Positions 17,344-25,829 are shown, numbered from the stretch's first letter. The stretch is 64,000 bases of DNA from Sporisorium sorghi (GCA_023212695.1 JALCCG010000001.1:248001-312000), one strand, 5' to 3'. The notes: generated by a model from the sequence alone, not told the origin. Numbers and translations: made by a program.

Positions 17344-17518
17344 TCGATCACCTCATGAATTTAATTTATTTCATGGATATTTTTCCAAATAAGTGCGATT
17401 ATTATCCTTGAAATTTTTGACACGGTGACCGTGCTGAGTACTGAGAGACCTTAATGCCCGTGACCCAGTCTAATACTTAATTTTAGGATTTGCAGGAGCG
17501 ATTATTAATGTGCGAATC

Positions 17519-17785
17519 TCATGCTCCTTCAAGTAGTTCATTGAGCTTGGCTTCATTTTCACGCCAGCTATAGTCGGTCTGCCAGTACTCCGCAAGATTT
17601 TTAAGATAATTCACCGGTAGCCCACGCATCCACCCGCCCCGGGGCAATTGGGCAGGCCAACGCGTACGGAGAAGTCGTTCTCGCAAGTCTTCAAGGTCTT
17701 CCTGGGGAATTGCGATACGGAACGGGCGGATCTCATTTGGCGTAGCTCCGGAGTCCCGCTCATGCCATGCAATCAGTAGTCCCAA
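17519..17785 (-). pseudogene. N-terminal stub of an epoxide hydrolase
   Basis: About 70 residues match the EHN domain of epoxide hydrolases: 'IRPFRIAIPQEDLEDLRERL', then 'TRWPAQLPRGGWMRGLPVNY' with a closing 'WRENEAKLNELL'. A stop follows, and the 300-residue catalytic hydrolase domain is missing. It overlaps the end of the MarR gene by 13 bases, so it was the last gene of the ridA-monooxygenase-marR operon. A small-molecule detoxification role for the operon is suggested by this stub. Confidence 0.7.
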
Positions 17786-18258
17786 TTCAGCAAGTCTTGC
17801 AGAAATTCCCGTGCGAAGGCCAGTTGCTCCGGCGTATACTTCTCAAGAAACTTTTTGAAGCGCATCTCGATCTCCTGATGAAGCCGGTCATGAATGCGAC
17901 AGAGCCGTTCTCCATTTTCCGTTAAGGTGAAATACACTTCCTTTTTGTTATCGGAAAACTGCTGCCGCCGAATCAAATCCAGCTTCAGCAATTTTTTGCT
18001 CACTCTTGTGATGGAGCCCTTTGTCAACCCTGTTTTTTCCGAGAGCGCGGTGACGTTAAGCGAGTCTCCGCTTCCTATATTGGCGATCAGATGAATCTCT
18101 GACAGGTTCAAATTAAGCTTCATGCCCAGTTCCGCCTCGACACTATTTAATTCTTCGTCGAACCGTATGGCAAATTGGTTATCTCTCCTGTCATGCTGAG
18201 TGAGCAATTGAAGGAACAGGGTGTATACCCACTGCTTCGAGAGTTCTTTGTTCTGCAT
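17773..18258 (-). CDS. MarR-family transcription regulator
   Basis: 161 residues. The winged-helix core spans about residues 50-125 with 'NVTALSEKTGLTKGSITRVS' as recognition helix and 'QQFSDNKKEVYFTLTENGE' as wing. MarR proteins repress as dimers and release DNA on binding phenolic or oxidised compounds. A 20-bp palindrome at 18303-18322, just upstream, matches one at 20283-20302 upstream of ridA, so it probably controls itself and the whole ridA operon. AAAGGAGG precedes the ATG. Confidence 0.88.
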   Translation of the reverse strand: MQNKELSKQWVYTLFLQLLTQHDRRDNQFAIRFDEELNSVEAELGMKLNLNLSEIHLIANIGSGDSLNVTALSEKTGLTKGSITRVSKKLLKLDLIRRQQFSDNKKEVYFTLTENGERLCRIHDRLHQEIEMRFKKFLEKYTPEQLAFAREFLQDLLNWDY

Positions 18259-18302
18259 AAGCTATTATGCCTCCTTTATCGTATCCCTCCTATTATACAA
18301 TA

Positions 18303-18322
18303 ATTGTTTTTCGCAAAACCAT
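18303..18322. promoter_or_regulatory. Putative MarR operator upstream of marR
   Basis: ATTGTTTTTCGCAAAACCAT, an imperfect palindrome, lies between the monooxygenase stop codon and the marR start. It differs from the ridA site at 20283-20302 at only three positions. Confidence 0.65.
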
Positions 18323-18323
18323 T

Positions 18324-19841
18324 TTATCGGATAGATGGATGAATGCACCAGCGGCTGATTCCTGTCGCGATGACGTTCATCGGGTTCGATTCCGATCGTG
18401 AGACCGCCCAAGCGACGTATCCATCCGGGCGAACAAGGACTGTATGGACATCGCTCCAGTCCGGCGCTTCCAATTCTAGCGAAGCGCATACGAGGCGAAT
18501 ACACTTTGCCCCCGTTGCTTCGACCACATCTCTTATCCGATCGTCTTCGGCGAAATGAAGCAGCACGTAAGAGCCGGTGCGAAACAGCTCATAGGCATTG
18601 GTATTCCGAAGCGCTCCATCCGCCGAAGACAGCTTCAGCTCCGGTAGCCGGCGTCCGTTGAGCTCGTGCGGCAGATCGTCTTCGGCGGATGCATACTGAA
18701 TGTTGAAGGCGGAAATTTGGCTCGCCAATTTATAATTAGCCTCCGGGACAAGAAGCAGATCGGAGAGCATGCAGCGCATATTGAGCATGTCCGAAGTGAA
18801 CGCAGAGCCCATCAGGAAGGTTTGCACTTCGGTATTACGCAGCAGCGCCGTATTGATCGGAAACCGTTCCGATTGGTAACTGTTGAGCAGCCATTCGGGA
18901 GCGCGCCCTTTCAGCTCGGCAGCCAGCTTCCAGCCCAAATTCATCGCTTCCTGCAAGCCGACGTTCAGCCCTTGTCCGCCAGCGGGAAAATGAATATGCG
19001 CCGCATCGCCTGCGAGGAAGATTCGCCCTTCCCGATAACGCTCCGCCTGACGCGTCGCATTCCCGTAGCGGGACAGCCAGTAAGGGTCGGAAATCCCCAG
19101 ATCGCTTCCCAACATACGCACCATGGCCGAACGCAGTTCCTCCAGCGTAACCGGTTCCGACTTGGGGACATGGACCCGCTCGGGATCGATTGCCACTATC
19201 CGATGCAAGCCGTTCTTCAAGGGTACAACCATGATCTGGCCCTGTTCGTTGAACTGCGAAAAAATGCTCGGCTCGGATAGCTCGGTCAGAACCACATCTC
19301 CAAGTATGGCCGTAATCGTCTCGCTTGTACCGACAAACGGAATGCCAGCGTGCTTCCGTACGATGCTTCCGGCCCCGTCGGCACCGACCAAATAGTCCGC
19401 TGTCAGTACGAGCTTTCCTTCCGGTCCCACCGCTGTCACTTCTACACCATGTTCATCCTGACTAATAGATTTAACCTCGGTTTCTCGATGAATGCCCACT
19501 CCCAGTTCTCGCGCCCAATCCTCCAGCACCTTCTCAGTATCATGTTGGGGAATGAAGAGCGTATAATTGGATGAGGAATCCAACTTGGAGAAATTCAGGC
19601 GAGTATCCAGCGCCGCGAAATGTCCGGTGGAGATCGGCTTCCCCGTCTCCAGCAGTTTCGGCTTCAAGCCCCGCATATCCAGAATCTCTAGACTTCGGGG
19701 ATGAAGCGTCAACGCCCGGGAATACGGCGTCGTCTCTTTCAAACGTTCAAGGACACATACGTTGACTTCGGCGAGCGCGAGCTCGGCTGCAAGCAGCATC
19801 CCGACCGGTCCGCCTCCGACAATAATGACTTCGTAATTCAT
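18324..19841 (-). CDS. FAD-dependent class A monooxygenase (PheA/TfdB type)
   Basis: 505 residues. The dinucleotide fold starts at residue 4 ('EVIIVGGGPVGMLLAAELAL'). The 'YLVGADGAGSIVRKHAGIPF' segment is the DG motif, and 'RIFLAGDAAHIHFPAGGQGL' is the GD motif. The C-terminal 130 residues form the thioredoxin-like tail of this class. The closest relatives by overall pattern are aromatic hydroxylases and rifampicin-inactivating monooxygenases; the substrate is not decidable. The operon (ridA, monooxygenase, marR, epoxide-hydrolase stub) points to NADPH- and oxygen-dependent breakdown or detoxification of an aromatic compound. GAGGAGG precedes the ATG. Confidence 0.88.
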   Translation of the reverse strand: MNYEVIIVGGGPVGMLLAAELALAEVNVCVLERLKETTPYSRALTLHPRSLEILDMRGLKPKLLETGKPISTGHFAALDTRLNFSKLDSSSNYTLFIPQHDTEKVLEDWARELGVGIHRETEVKSISQDEHGVEVTAVGPEGKLVLTADYLVGADGAGSIVRKHAGIPFVGTSETITAILGDVVLTELSEPSIFSQFNEQGQIMVVPLKNGLHRIVAIDPERVHVPKSEPVTLEELRSAMVRMLGSDLGISDPYWLSRYGNATRQAERYREGRIFLAGDAAHIHFPAGGQGLNVGLQEAMNLGWKLAAELKGRAPEWLLNSYQSERFPINTALLRNTEVQTFLMGSAFTSDMLNMRCMLSDLLLVPEANYKLASQISAFNIQYASAEDDLPHELNGRRLPELKLSSADGALRNTNAYELFRTGSYVLLHFAEDDRIRDVVEATGAKCIRLVCASLELEAPDWSDVHTVLVRPDGYVAWAVSRSESNPMNVIATGISRWCIHPSIR

Positions 19842-19861
19842 GTTCGTCCCCCTCCTCGTCT

Positions 19862-20224
19862 TTAGTTTTGCTGCGGAAGTGCGACAATCGCGTCGACTTC
19901 AATGAGCCACTCCGGGAAAGCAATTGCCTGAACCCCCAGAAACGTACTTGCGGTCAAAGGCCATTCGGAACCGAATACCTCGGCTCCCGCTTGAAAAACG
20001 ATATTTGCCAATTCCGGCCCGTGGTTCACCACATGAATCCTCATTTGGGTGACATGCTCAGCGCTGCCGCCCGCAGCTTCGATGGTCAGCTTCAGATTCA
20101 TAAATACTTGCCCGTAATCATTAGGCCCAATCAGCTCTCCCTCGGCATTCAAGGCCACCTGGCCGGAGATAAAAGCCAGTTTCGCCGGGGATGTGACGAC
20201 GATTTGCGAGACCGGTAACGACAT
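19862..20224 (-). CDS. RidA/YjgF-family protein, 5' end probably frameshifted
   Basis: 120 residues. RidA proteins are trimeric and hydrolyse reactive enamines or imines. The core shows 'LAFISGQVALNAEGELIGP' and 'STFLGVQAIAFPEWLIEVDA', but the active-site Arg usual before the last strand is replaced in this subgroup. The ATG at 20224 has no ribosome site. A better start at 20255 (AGGTGGAG upstream, then Met-Gln-Lys-Ile-Asn-Pro-Gly-Thr-Leu-Thr, the expected RidA N-terminus) is one base out of frame, so an indel near 20225 has occurred, or the sequence has an error. It is the first gene of the MarR-controlled operon. Confidence 0.78.
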   Translation of the reverse strand: MSLPVSQIVVTSPAKLAFISGQVALNAEGELIGPNDYGQVFMNLKLTIEAAGGSAEHVTQMRIHVVNHGPELANIVFQAGAEVFGSEWPLTASTFLGVQAIAFPEWLIEVDAIVALPQQN

Positions 20225-20282
20225 CCGTTAGCGTGCCGGGATTGATTTTTTGCATGCTCCACTCCACCTTTTGTTTATATTT

Positions 20283-20302
20283 ATTGTTTCGCGCAAAACA
20301 AT
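20283..20302. promoter_or_regulatory. Putative MarR operator upstream of ridA operon
   Basis: ATTGTTTCGCGCAAAACAAT is a near-perfect 20-bp palindrome about 30 bases upstream of the likely ridA start. Its near-twin lies upstream of marR. Position and symmetry suit a MarR dimer site. Confidence 0.7.
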
Positions 20303-20334
20303 ATATTTTATCGTATCACAGAAGATTTTGTTTC

Positions 20335-20570
20335 ACAACTAATGTTTCCTTCATGCTTACCGCAATTTTTTCCTTGTTTTGGTTAATGATAACGGACGAA
20401 ATCCAGAGCGAAAGAACTGAATACAATCCCCCGATGGGCCCGACGGAATACATTCCGATCGGGATCTGGACGACCATAACGCCGAAAGCCAAAGAGGCCC
20501 ACGCTTTTCAGCACGTAGTTCAAAATACCCGTAGATGATGGCTGCTCCATATTTGTACAACATCAAAGAA
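20335..20570 (-). pseudogene. Decayed membrane-protein remnant
   Basis: The minus strand holds a broken reading of a membrane segment, about 'FGVMVVQIPIGMYSVGPIGG' followed by 'LYSVLSLWISSVIINQ', with stops and a frame change before it. No start can be assigned. The family is not recognised. Confidence 0.35.
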
Positions 20571-20571
20571 A

Positions 20572-20620
20572 AACCTCTAACGAAGTTCGCTCAACAATGA
20601 GCGACCGCATTTAGAGGTTG
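20572..20620 (-). terminator. Terminator of the two-component operon
   Basis: An outer stem CCTCTAA/TTAGAGG and an inner stem CGCTCA/TGAGCG, followed on the minus strand by GTTTTTCTTTG. It lies just past the stop of the kinase gene at 20623. Confidence 0.75.
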
Positions 20621-20622
20621 TT

Positions 20623-21780
20623 TTATCCCAAATCCGAATCATTACTAGAAAACTGTAAACTAAAAGTTGTACCTACACCTTGCTCACTACGGACGCTTAC
20701 CTGACCCTTATGTTTCTCAACTATGGATTTGACAATGGCTAACCCAAGCCCCGAGCCGGCAATCTCACGAGAGCGAGACTTATCTACACGATAAAAGGGT
20801 TCGAATATATTCGGCAATTCATCATCTGCAATGCCCATACCCGTATCGGATATATGGATTAGTATCACCGTCTCAATCATTTCTGAATTTATTTGTATCC
20901 TTCCACCCGACCCGTTGTATTTGACTGCATTTTCAATTAAGTTGTACAGGGCTCTATGTATGAGACTTTTATTTCCAATGAATGTATGTTCACAATTTTC
21001 AAAAGACACTGCTATGTTTCTTTCATCAATAAATATGCTCAATTCATTTAAAATATCCTCTATTACTTCTTGTAGAGCTATTTCATCTGCAAAATGTTCA
21101 TTCTTGGTTGAGTTAAGATTTAATAAATCATCTACTACTTTTATAAGTCTTTCTGTACTTTGTTCTGTAATATCGATATTTTCTTTATAATCGTTTACTG
21201 ATGGCGCTTCATCCATTTTTAAAACTTGAATTCCAGCCTTTATCGTAGTTAGTGGTGTCTTAAGCTCATGGGCTGCATTGGCTGCGAATTGCTTTTGATT
21301 TTCGAATGAGCGATTTAATCTATCCAGCATAATGTTAAAGGATTCGGCAAGGCTTCCTACCTCGTCTTTTGAGCTAATAATAATTTTGGTCGAAAGATTA
21401 TGCTCATTAATTCCCTTAATCATCGTATTTAAAGTGGTCATTGGTTTAAGAGCCTTGCCTAAAATAAAATAAACCATTCCGATACCTATAATCATTATGA
21501 GCATCATCCAAATTATACTACGAGCAGCGAAATCTTGTTTTGCCTTTTCTAATGCTGCCATGCGGCCATCATGGGATGGTGCTTTTTCATTTAGACTTCC
21601 ATTGATATCTTTGCCACCGACTGGGGTTACACTTAATGCAGGAATAGGCGCAATAGAAAAACTGTACCCAAAATTACCGATTGAAATCCCTGTTAAACAA
21701 GTGGTGACCAAAATAATAATACAACCTGTGAGCAGCGTTAGTTTGATTTGCAAAGATAACTTATTTAACATTTCCATCAA
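20623..21780 (-). CDS. Sensor histidine kinase of a two-component system
   Basis: 385 residues. Membrane segments lie at about 13-35 and 88-108, with a short extracytoplasmic loop of about 50 residues between them. A HAMP linker follows (110-160). The phosphorylated His is H171 in 'AANAAHELKTPLTTI'. ATPase boxes are N in 'LIENAVKYN', 'ISDTGMGIAD' and 'GSGLGLAIVKSIVEKHKG'. It autophosphorylates and passes phosphate to the response regulator, whose gene it overlaps by 20 bases. The small outside loop and the secreted peptide gene at the head of the operon suggest the signal could be a peptide or envelope state. Confidence 0.92.
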   Translation of the reverse strand: MMEMLNKLSLQIKLTLLTGCIIILVTTCLTGISIGNFGYSFSIAPIPALSVTPVGGKDINGSLNEKAPSHDGRMAALEKAKQDFAARSIIWMMLIMIIGIGMVYFILGKALKPMTTLNTMIKGINEHNLSTKIIISSKDEVGSLAESFNIMLDRLNRSFENQKQFAANAAHELKTPLTTIKAGIQVLKMDEAPSVNDYKENIDITEQSTERLIKVVDDLLNLNSTKNEHFADEIALQEVIEDILNELSIFIDERNIAVSFENCEHTFIGNKSLIHRALYNLIENAVKYNGSGGRIQINSEMIETVILIHISDTGMGIADDELPNIFEPFYRVDKSRSREIAGSGLGLAIVKSIVEKHKGQVSVRSEQGVGTTFSLQFSSNDSDLG

Positions 21781-22456
21781 CCTTGCTTTCGGAAATTATA
21801 TATCCTTGACCACGGATATTTTTAATGAATTCGTCGTTAGCTGAGACAGCACGTATTTTTTTCTTCAATGAATAGATGTGGTATTTCAATGAGTTTGAAA
21901 ATGAATCCACTTCGCTATCCCAGACATGCTCTATCAATTGCTCTGGGCTAATGACTTTATTTTTATTGAACATAAGATATTCTAATATAGAATACTCTTT
22001 TTTGGTTAAATCGAATTTGATGTCATAAATAGCCGCAAATTTTTGCGCTGTATTGACCTTCATATCTCCAAGTGTCAATACAACATCATTTTGAATAAAA
22101 GAACGCCTTAACAGAGAGCGAATTCTTGCCTCGAGCTCATTAAAATCAAATGGTTTCACCAAGTAATCGTTGGCTCCATCGTCAAGCCCCTTAATTATAT
22201 CTTCTATTTCAGTACGAGCAGACAAAATCAGGATCTTAATTTCATTATTGTTCGACCGGACTCGTCTTAACACTTCGATACCATCGATTTTAGGAAGGTT
22301 CAGGTCAAGCACAATCAAGTCATAGTCATAAACCTCATAAAATTCCAGAGCTTCCTCACCATCAGCAGCTAAATCCACAGAGTAATTACATCTTCTCAAG
22401 CCCTTTGCTATGATATTTCGAAGTGCAGTTTCATCTTCTACAAGCAGCAATTTCAT
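21761..22456 (-). CDS. OmpR-family response regulator
   Basis: 231 residues. The receiver domain has acidic residues at Glu7-Asp8, phosphoacceptor Asp51 in 'LIVLDLNLPKIDG', Thr/Ser at 'LILSAR' and Lys102-Pro in 'YLVKPFDFNELE'. The C-terminal winged helix has the OmpR recognition region 'SLKYHIYSLKKKIRAVSAND' and the closing 'RGQGYIISE'. It pairs with the kinase encoded right downstream (overlap of 20 bases). GAGGAGGAAAC precedes the ATG. Confidence 0.93.
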   Translation of the reverse strand: MKLLLVEDETALRNIIAKGLRRCNYSVDLAADGEEALEFYEVYDYDLIVLDLNLPKIDGIEVLRRVRSNNNEIKILILSARTEIEDIIKGLDDGANDYLVKPFDFNELEARIRSLLRRSFIQNDVVLTLGDMKVNTAQKFAAIYDIKFDLTKKEYSILEYLMFNKNKVISPEQLIEHVWDSEVDSFSNSLKYHIYSLKKKIRAVSANDEFIKNIRGQGYIISESKVDGNVK

Positions 22457-22556
22457 GAAGTTTCCTCCTCAACAAACCAAACAATGCAATAGCCGCACAA
22501 ATGAATTGTACGACTATTGGCTGTGCAGTTACAAGATTATGTGCAGGTACAGTTAA

Positions 22557-22826
22557 TTATTGGATGGGCGGCAATGGTGGAACGGCTTGGACTGAAACGG
22601 GTCCATCTTCAATGGGTGGCAATGGTGGAACAGCTTCAACTGAAGTGGGTCCATTCTCATCCACACTTCTATCCTGCTGAGCTCCTTCGATGTCACTGGT
22701 TATACCCGGCGGACGAGCAGCAGGATATAATTTCTTGGTTACCTCATTGGCTGCAAAAGCTGTTATCGATGTCACTGACATTAAAGCTAATACCAACAAA
22801 CCGACTGTAGATTTTTTGAAACTCAT
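22557..22826 (-). CDS. Small secreted peptide with proline-rich tandem repeat
   Basis: 89 residues. A signal peptide (Lys-Lys, hydrophobic core, cleavage likely after Ala-Phe-Ala at residue 25) leaves a mature peptide of about 64 residues. Its C-terminus is two copies of a 16-residue unit, 'GPTSVEAVPPLPPIED' and 'GPVSVQAVPPLPPIQ', coded by a 48-bp tandem repeat. The gene lies 100 bases upstream of the response regulator and in the same direction, with GGAGGAAC before its ATG. It could be a peptide signal or a cell-surface ligand for the two-component system, or its target. I do not recognise the family. Confidence 0.7.
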   Translation of the reverse strand: MSFKKSTVGLLVLALMSVTSITAFAANEVTKKLYPAARPPGITSDIEGAQQDRSVDENGPTSVEAVPPLPPIEDGPVSVQAVPPLPPIQ

Positions 22827-22910
22827 TCTTAGTTCCTCCTTGTTTAATATGAGTTATCTTGCAACTGCTACCTTAGTATAAAGAATGGAAAGTTAGATTA
22901 CGGTTAGTTC

Positions 22911-22946
22911 AAAAAGACGACTCCCCTTCCACATTGTCGTCTTTTC
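22911..22946. terminator. Orphan hairpin between divergent genes
   Basis: AAAAGACGAC and GTCGTCTTTT form a perfect 10-bp stem with T runs on both strands. It sits between the head-to-head peptide and TetR genes, where no transcript needs ending, so it may be left from a deleted gene. Confidence 0.6.
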
Positions 22947-23089
22947 TTTATTTACGGATCAAGATAAAATCGTCCATCGCCGACTGTTTGCCTCGCATTC
23001 GACCACATGTCGAGTTTTTTTCAAGTACCCGATAATGTTCTATGCAATGATGTTAATCTTTTATAATGATATTAGTATTTCAATACTAC

Positions 23090-23134
23090 TTGACATGTGA
23101 ATGAATTATCGGTATAGTGTGAACCAATTCACAC
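23090..23134 (+). promoter_or_regulatory. Promoter and operator of the TetR gene
   Basis: TTGACA at 23090-23095 and TATAGT at 23113-23118 are spaced by 17 bases, close to the sigma-A consensus. A perfect palindrome GTGTGAA-CCAA-TTCACAC at 23117-23134 overlaps the -10 box and start region, so the TetR protein very likely represses its own gene here. Confidence 0.82.
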
Positions 23135-23154
23135 TTCACATTAAGGAGTAATCT

Positions 23155-23814
23155 ATGCCAAAAAATTCTTTCATTCGTTTAGACGAAGCAAGGCGCGAGG
23201 AAATATCTAATAACGCTATGCATCTTTTTGTTGATCATCTTTACGAGGATATAACTATGAAGATGGTTTTGGATAGTTTGTCCATGCACCCGGGAACATT
23301 TTATCGGTATTTTGAAGACAAAGATGACCTTTATTGTCTCTTAGTACGTAATGTGACCCAGAAAAGAGCTGCGTATTTTAATAACAGTAATGAAGATTCC
23401 CTTTACCGGTTTTTCCTTACTGGCTTATTTGGTAACGTTAATGGCACTGTGACTGAGCCATTGAATGAGCTGGAAATCAAACTCACTGAAACATTTTTAT
23501 ACATTCCTGAGAACGTTTTACTTAAAGTATATCTGAATGTGCTAAAGGGCGAGTCTTTCCCCTTGATTAAGGACATTTTGCGCCGAATGAGAGTTGATGG
23601 ATATCTCCGACCTGATCTTGACGACGACCTGATTTCTTTTATGTTTGAGTCAATGCAGTTTAATTTAGTCATGTTTTATAGGGAGTTCAATATTAAGGAC
23701 TCTACGCTGCAAAATAAGATTAGCAAGTACTTTACTGACTTTATGAGTCATGGGCTGCTAGAAGATCATAAATATGCTGAAATTGTTAGCGATCTCAAGA
23801 AAGCCAAGGAGTAG
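23155..23814 (+). CDS. TetR-family transcription repressor
   Basis: 219 residues. The N-terminal helix-turn-helix spans residues about 12-58 with 'ITMKMVLDSLSMHPGTFYRY' followed by Phe-Glu-Asp-Lys-Asp-Asp-Leu-Tyr. The rest is the variable ligand domain. AAGGAG precedes the ATG by six bases. It is followed by a hydrolase gene at 23927, probably its target, since a single-gene neighbour under a TetR palindrome is the usual arrangement. The palindrome at 23117 indicates self-repression. Confidence 0.88.
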   Translation: MPKNSFIRLDEARREEISNNAMHLFVDHLYEDITMKMVLDSLSMHPGTFYRYFEDKDDLYCLLVRNVTQKRAAYFNNSNEDSLYRFFLTGLFGNVNGTVTEPLNELEIKLTETFLYIPENVLLKVYLNVLKGESFPLIKDILRRMRVDGYLRPDLDDDLISFMFESMQFNLVMFYREFNIKDSTLQNKISKYFTDFMSHGLLEDHKYAEIVSDLKKAKE

Positions 23815-23926
23815 ATATGATTCACTGAAGACAGGATGTAATCGTTTCACAGTTTTGAAAAGCGCTTATAGCGCAATGTATGTATTTCACATTCACCACT
23901 TATATTAATTAAGGGGGAACAAGAAA

Positions 23927-25063
23927 ATGAAAACGTATGACGCATTTCCAGAACCAATTGGCAGCTATACTGTCGGTCGAACCCAGATGGATTTTGAGTA
24001 CACGGCATCAGATCACTCAAAAAGAGAACTGACGGCGTTTGTGTACTATCCGTCCGACAGTAGCGAAGGTAAGACTACATCAACGTACATGTTTCCTGAA
24101 GTCTACGAGATGTTTAATGAGCAGCCACTTGTCACTGCGTTGAAGGATGTCTTCTCTATAGATATCAAGACCCAGTGTTTCGACGACCTTGCTCTCTCCG
24201 GGAAGGAAAAGCGCTATCCGGTGTTATTCTATGTTTGCGGCGGGGGCGGTTCTCCAGAATGGGGTACAGTGATCTGTACAGACTTGGCAAGCATGGGATA
24301 TGTCGTGGTTAGTATCGGCCATCAGAATAGCACGATGTATAAGCGTAAAGATGGGCGCCTATTTAATGTATCAAAGGATTTTTCGGATGTCATTACAGCG
24401 TTTTCTGAAGATCCGGAGATGCTGGCGTTGGCTGGTGAGATGGAGATGCGGCCTGACGATGAAACTGCCATTGAGATGTGCCATAACGTGCTTACACTGC
24501 CGATACTTGCCAAGTTAACAGAGTATAGTGAATTACAGGCAGAAGACGTAAGGTATGTAGCCGATTATCTTTACAAACTGGACTCTGGAGAGCTGAATTC
24601 CATCTTTAAGGGCAGATTGTTGCTTGACATCGGCATGGGCATCGTCGGACATTCTTATGGAGGGCTTACGACGGCGATTGTTTGCCGGGACGACGACCGG
24701 TTCGCCTGCGGGATTGGCCTCGATAGCGGTGCGTTCGGCCTTCTCGACAGCGACCTTAAAAAACCCTTCTTGCTACTGTTTTGTGAACCTAACTATAACA
24801 TGAATGCGATAATTGGGGCTAACAATAGCATGGAAACCTATTATTTCTCTGTTGATCGTGTTGCGCATTTAGATTACTGCGACATCGTGTTTACCAGTGT
24901 TAATGAGGAACTCAGAGGCGAACGGAATGCTATGGAGATGCGAAATCTGGTTACAGACTATACGAAGAACTTTTTTGATCATTACATCCTGCAGAAGGCT
25001 GCAAGTGTGGAAAGTCTGGCATACGATGGCGTGGACTTGATCAAGAAGACCAGCAACAAGTGA
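23927..25063 (+). CDS. Alpha/beta hydrolase, PAF-acetylhydrolase-like
   Basis: 378 residues. The serine elbow is 'GIVGHSYGGLTTA' near residue 240, with the oxyanion region at 'YVCGGGGSPEWGTVIC'. The Asp of the triad is likely in 'GIGLDSGAFGLLDSD', and a His occurs in 'VDRVAHLDYCDI'. This layout matches platelet-activating-factor acetylhydrolase II-like proteins and related dienelactone hydrolases. No signal peptide, so it is cytoplasmic. AAGGGGGAAC precedes the ATG. It lies 112 bases after the TetR gene, and a strong terminator follows at 25117. The substrate is unknown. Confidence 0.8.
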   Translation: MKTYDAFPEPIGSYTVGRTQMDFEYTASDHSKRELTAFVYYPSDSSEGKTTSTYMFPEVYEMFNEQPLVTALKDVFSIDIKTQCFDDLALSGKEKRYPVLFYVCGGGGSPEWGTVICTDLASMGYVVVSIGHQNSTMYKRKDGRLFNVSKDFSDVITAFSEDPEMLALAGEMEMRPDDETAIEMCHNVLTLPILAKLTEYSELQAEDVRYVADYLYKLDSGELNSIFKGRLLLDIGMGIVGHSYGGLTTAIVCRDDDRFACGIGLDSGAFGLLDSDLKKPFLLLFCEPNYNMNAIIGANNSMETYYFSVDRVAHLDYCDIVFTSVNEELRGERNAMEMRNLVTDYTKNFFDHYILQKAASVESLAYDGVDLIKKTSNK

Positions 25064-25116
25064 CATAATCGAGAGGCTGCTGACAACGCATGTCAAAGAG
25101 CTAGCCGTACAGACAC

Positions 25117-25151
25117 AGAGCCGATAACCCTATTACGCGGTTAGCGGCTCT
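25117..25151 (+). terminator. Terminator of the hydrolase gene
   Basis: AGAGCCGATAACC and GGTTAGCGGCTCT form a 13-bp stem with one mismatch and a 9-base loop, followed by CTCATATTTC. It lies 53 bases past the stop at 25063. Confidence 0.75.
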
Positions 25152-25454
25152 CTCATATTTCAGACATTGTTTTCTATTTGAGATGATAAGCGGTGTTTTC
25201 ACCGTTGTAAAACACACTTGAAGATGTTAGAAATTGTCTGGATTCTAGAACAGACATTGAGATTACAAACCTATCAACAGACTTAACCAAGCTTAACCAA
25301 GAAAGAGAAGCTAAAATTATACACGTTTGGAAACAAACTTCTCATACGAAATGAATTTATACTATTGAATCTAAAACATCTCATACCAACGTCATATAAG
25401 ATCAGATTTTCATTTATTATGGTATTTAATAAGGTTTTAAGTGGCATGTGCTCA
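25152..25454. other. Intergenic stretch without visible features
   Basis: About 300 AT-rich bases with stops in all frames and no hairpin or repeat that I can support. Confidence 0.4.
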
Positions 25455-25586
25455 TATTTAGATATTCATCTAATCGGTAATCGGACGATGTTCTTGTCCT
25501 TGGCTCGGGACACGAACTTGTACCGATAAAATAAAAAAGCCGCTAAATTAGCGACTTCAATGGGAATATGTTCTTGTCCCCCGACA
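25455..25586 (-). repeat. Dispersed repeat, copy 5 (deleted in the middle)
   Basis: It starts at TTTAGATATTCATCTAATCGG and ends CCCCCGACA. About 35 bases including one arm of the inverted pair are missing, so GTTCTTGTCC joins TTGGCTCGGGACACGAACTT. Confidence 0.7.
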
Positions 25587-25604
25587 CCTACCTACCCTTT
25601 TCCC

Positions 25605-25740
25605 CTCTATACCGATTTCTGGATGTTGTTTATTCTCATCATCTGGTTTGCTCATGAATTTTTGAAACCCGTTGATGATCAATTCCAACAAGCTTTTATT
25701 TTTTATTACTTGCTTTGTTCATCCAGATACGGACAATTGT
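25605..25740 (-). pseudogene. Second copy of the unidentified gene tail
   Basis: Minus-strand pieces match the tail at 14174-14328: Cys-Pro-Tyr-Leu-Asp-Glu-Gln-Ser-Lys then stops, and 'MSKPDDENKQHPEI' at the other end. The terminator hairpin (TTGGAATTGATCATCAACGG) has been moved between the two pieces, so the copy is rearranged. Confidence 0.5.
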
Positions 25741-25770
25741 AATTGGTTAATTGATTATTCTGTATCGTCC

Positions 25771-25823
25771 AAGCAAAAAAACGCTCGATGCTAATGTCCC
25801 TCAGGAGACATTAGCATCGAATT
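25771..25823 (-). terminator. Strong terminator of the three-gene giant-protein operon
   Basis: CGATGCTAATGTC and GACATTAGCATCG form a perfect 13-bp stem, followed on the minus strand by AGCGTTTTTTTGC. It lies about 10 bases beyond the stop codon of the gene at 25830-31937. Confidence 0.9.
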
Positions 25824-25829
25824 AATCAC

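Noticed and set aside
22517..22810. Open frame of 97 codons on the plus strand over the secreted peptide gene
   Set aside because: It is a shadow of the tandem-repeat peptide gene, and its Trp- and His-rich product is not protein-like. The minus-strand frame has a signal peptide and ribosome site.
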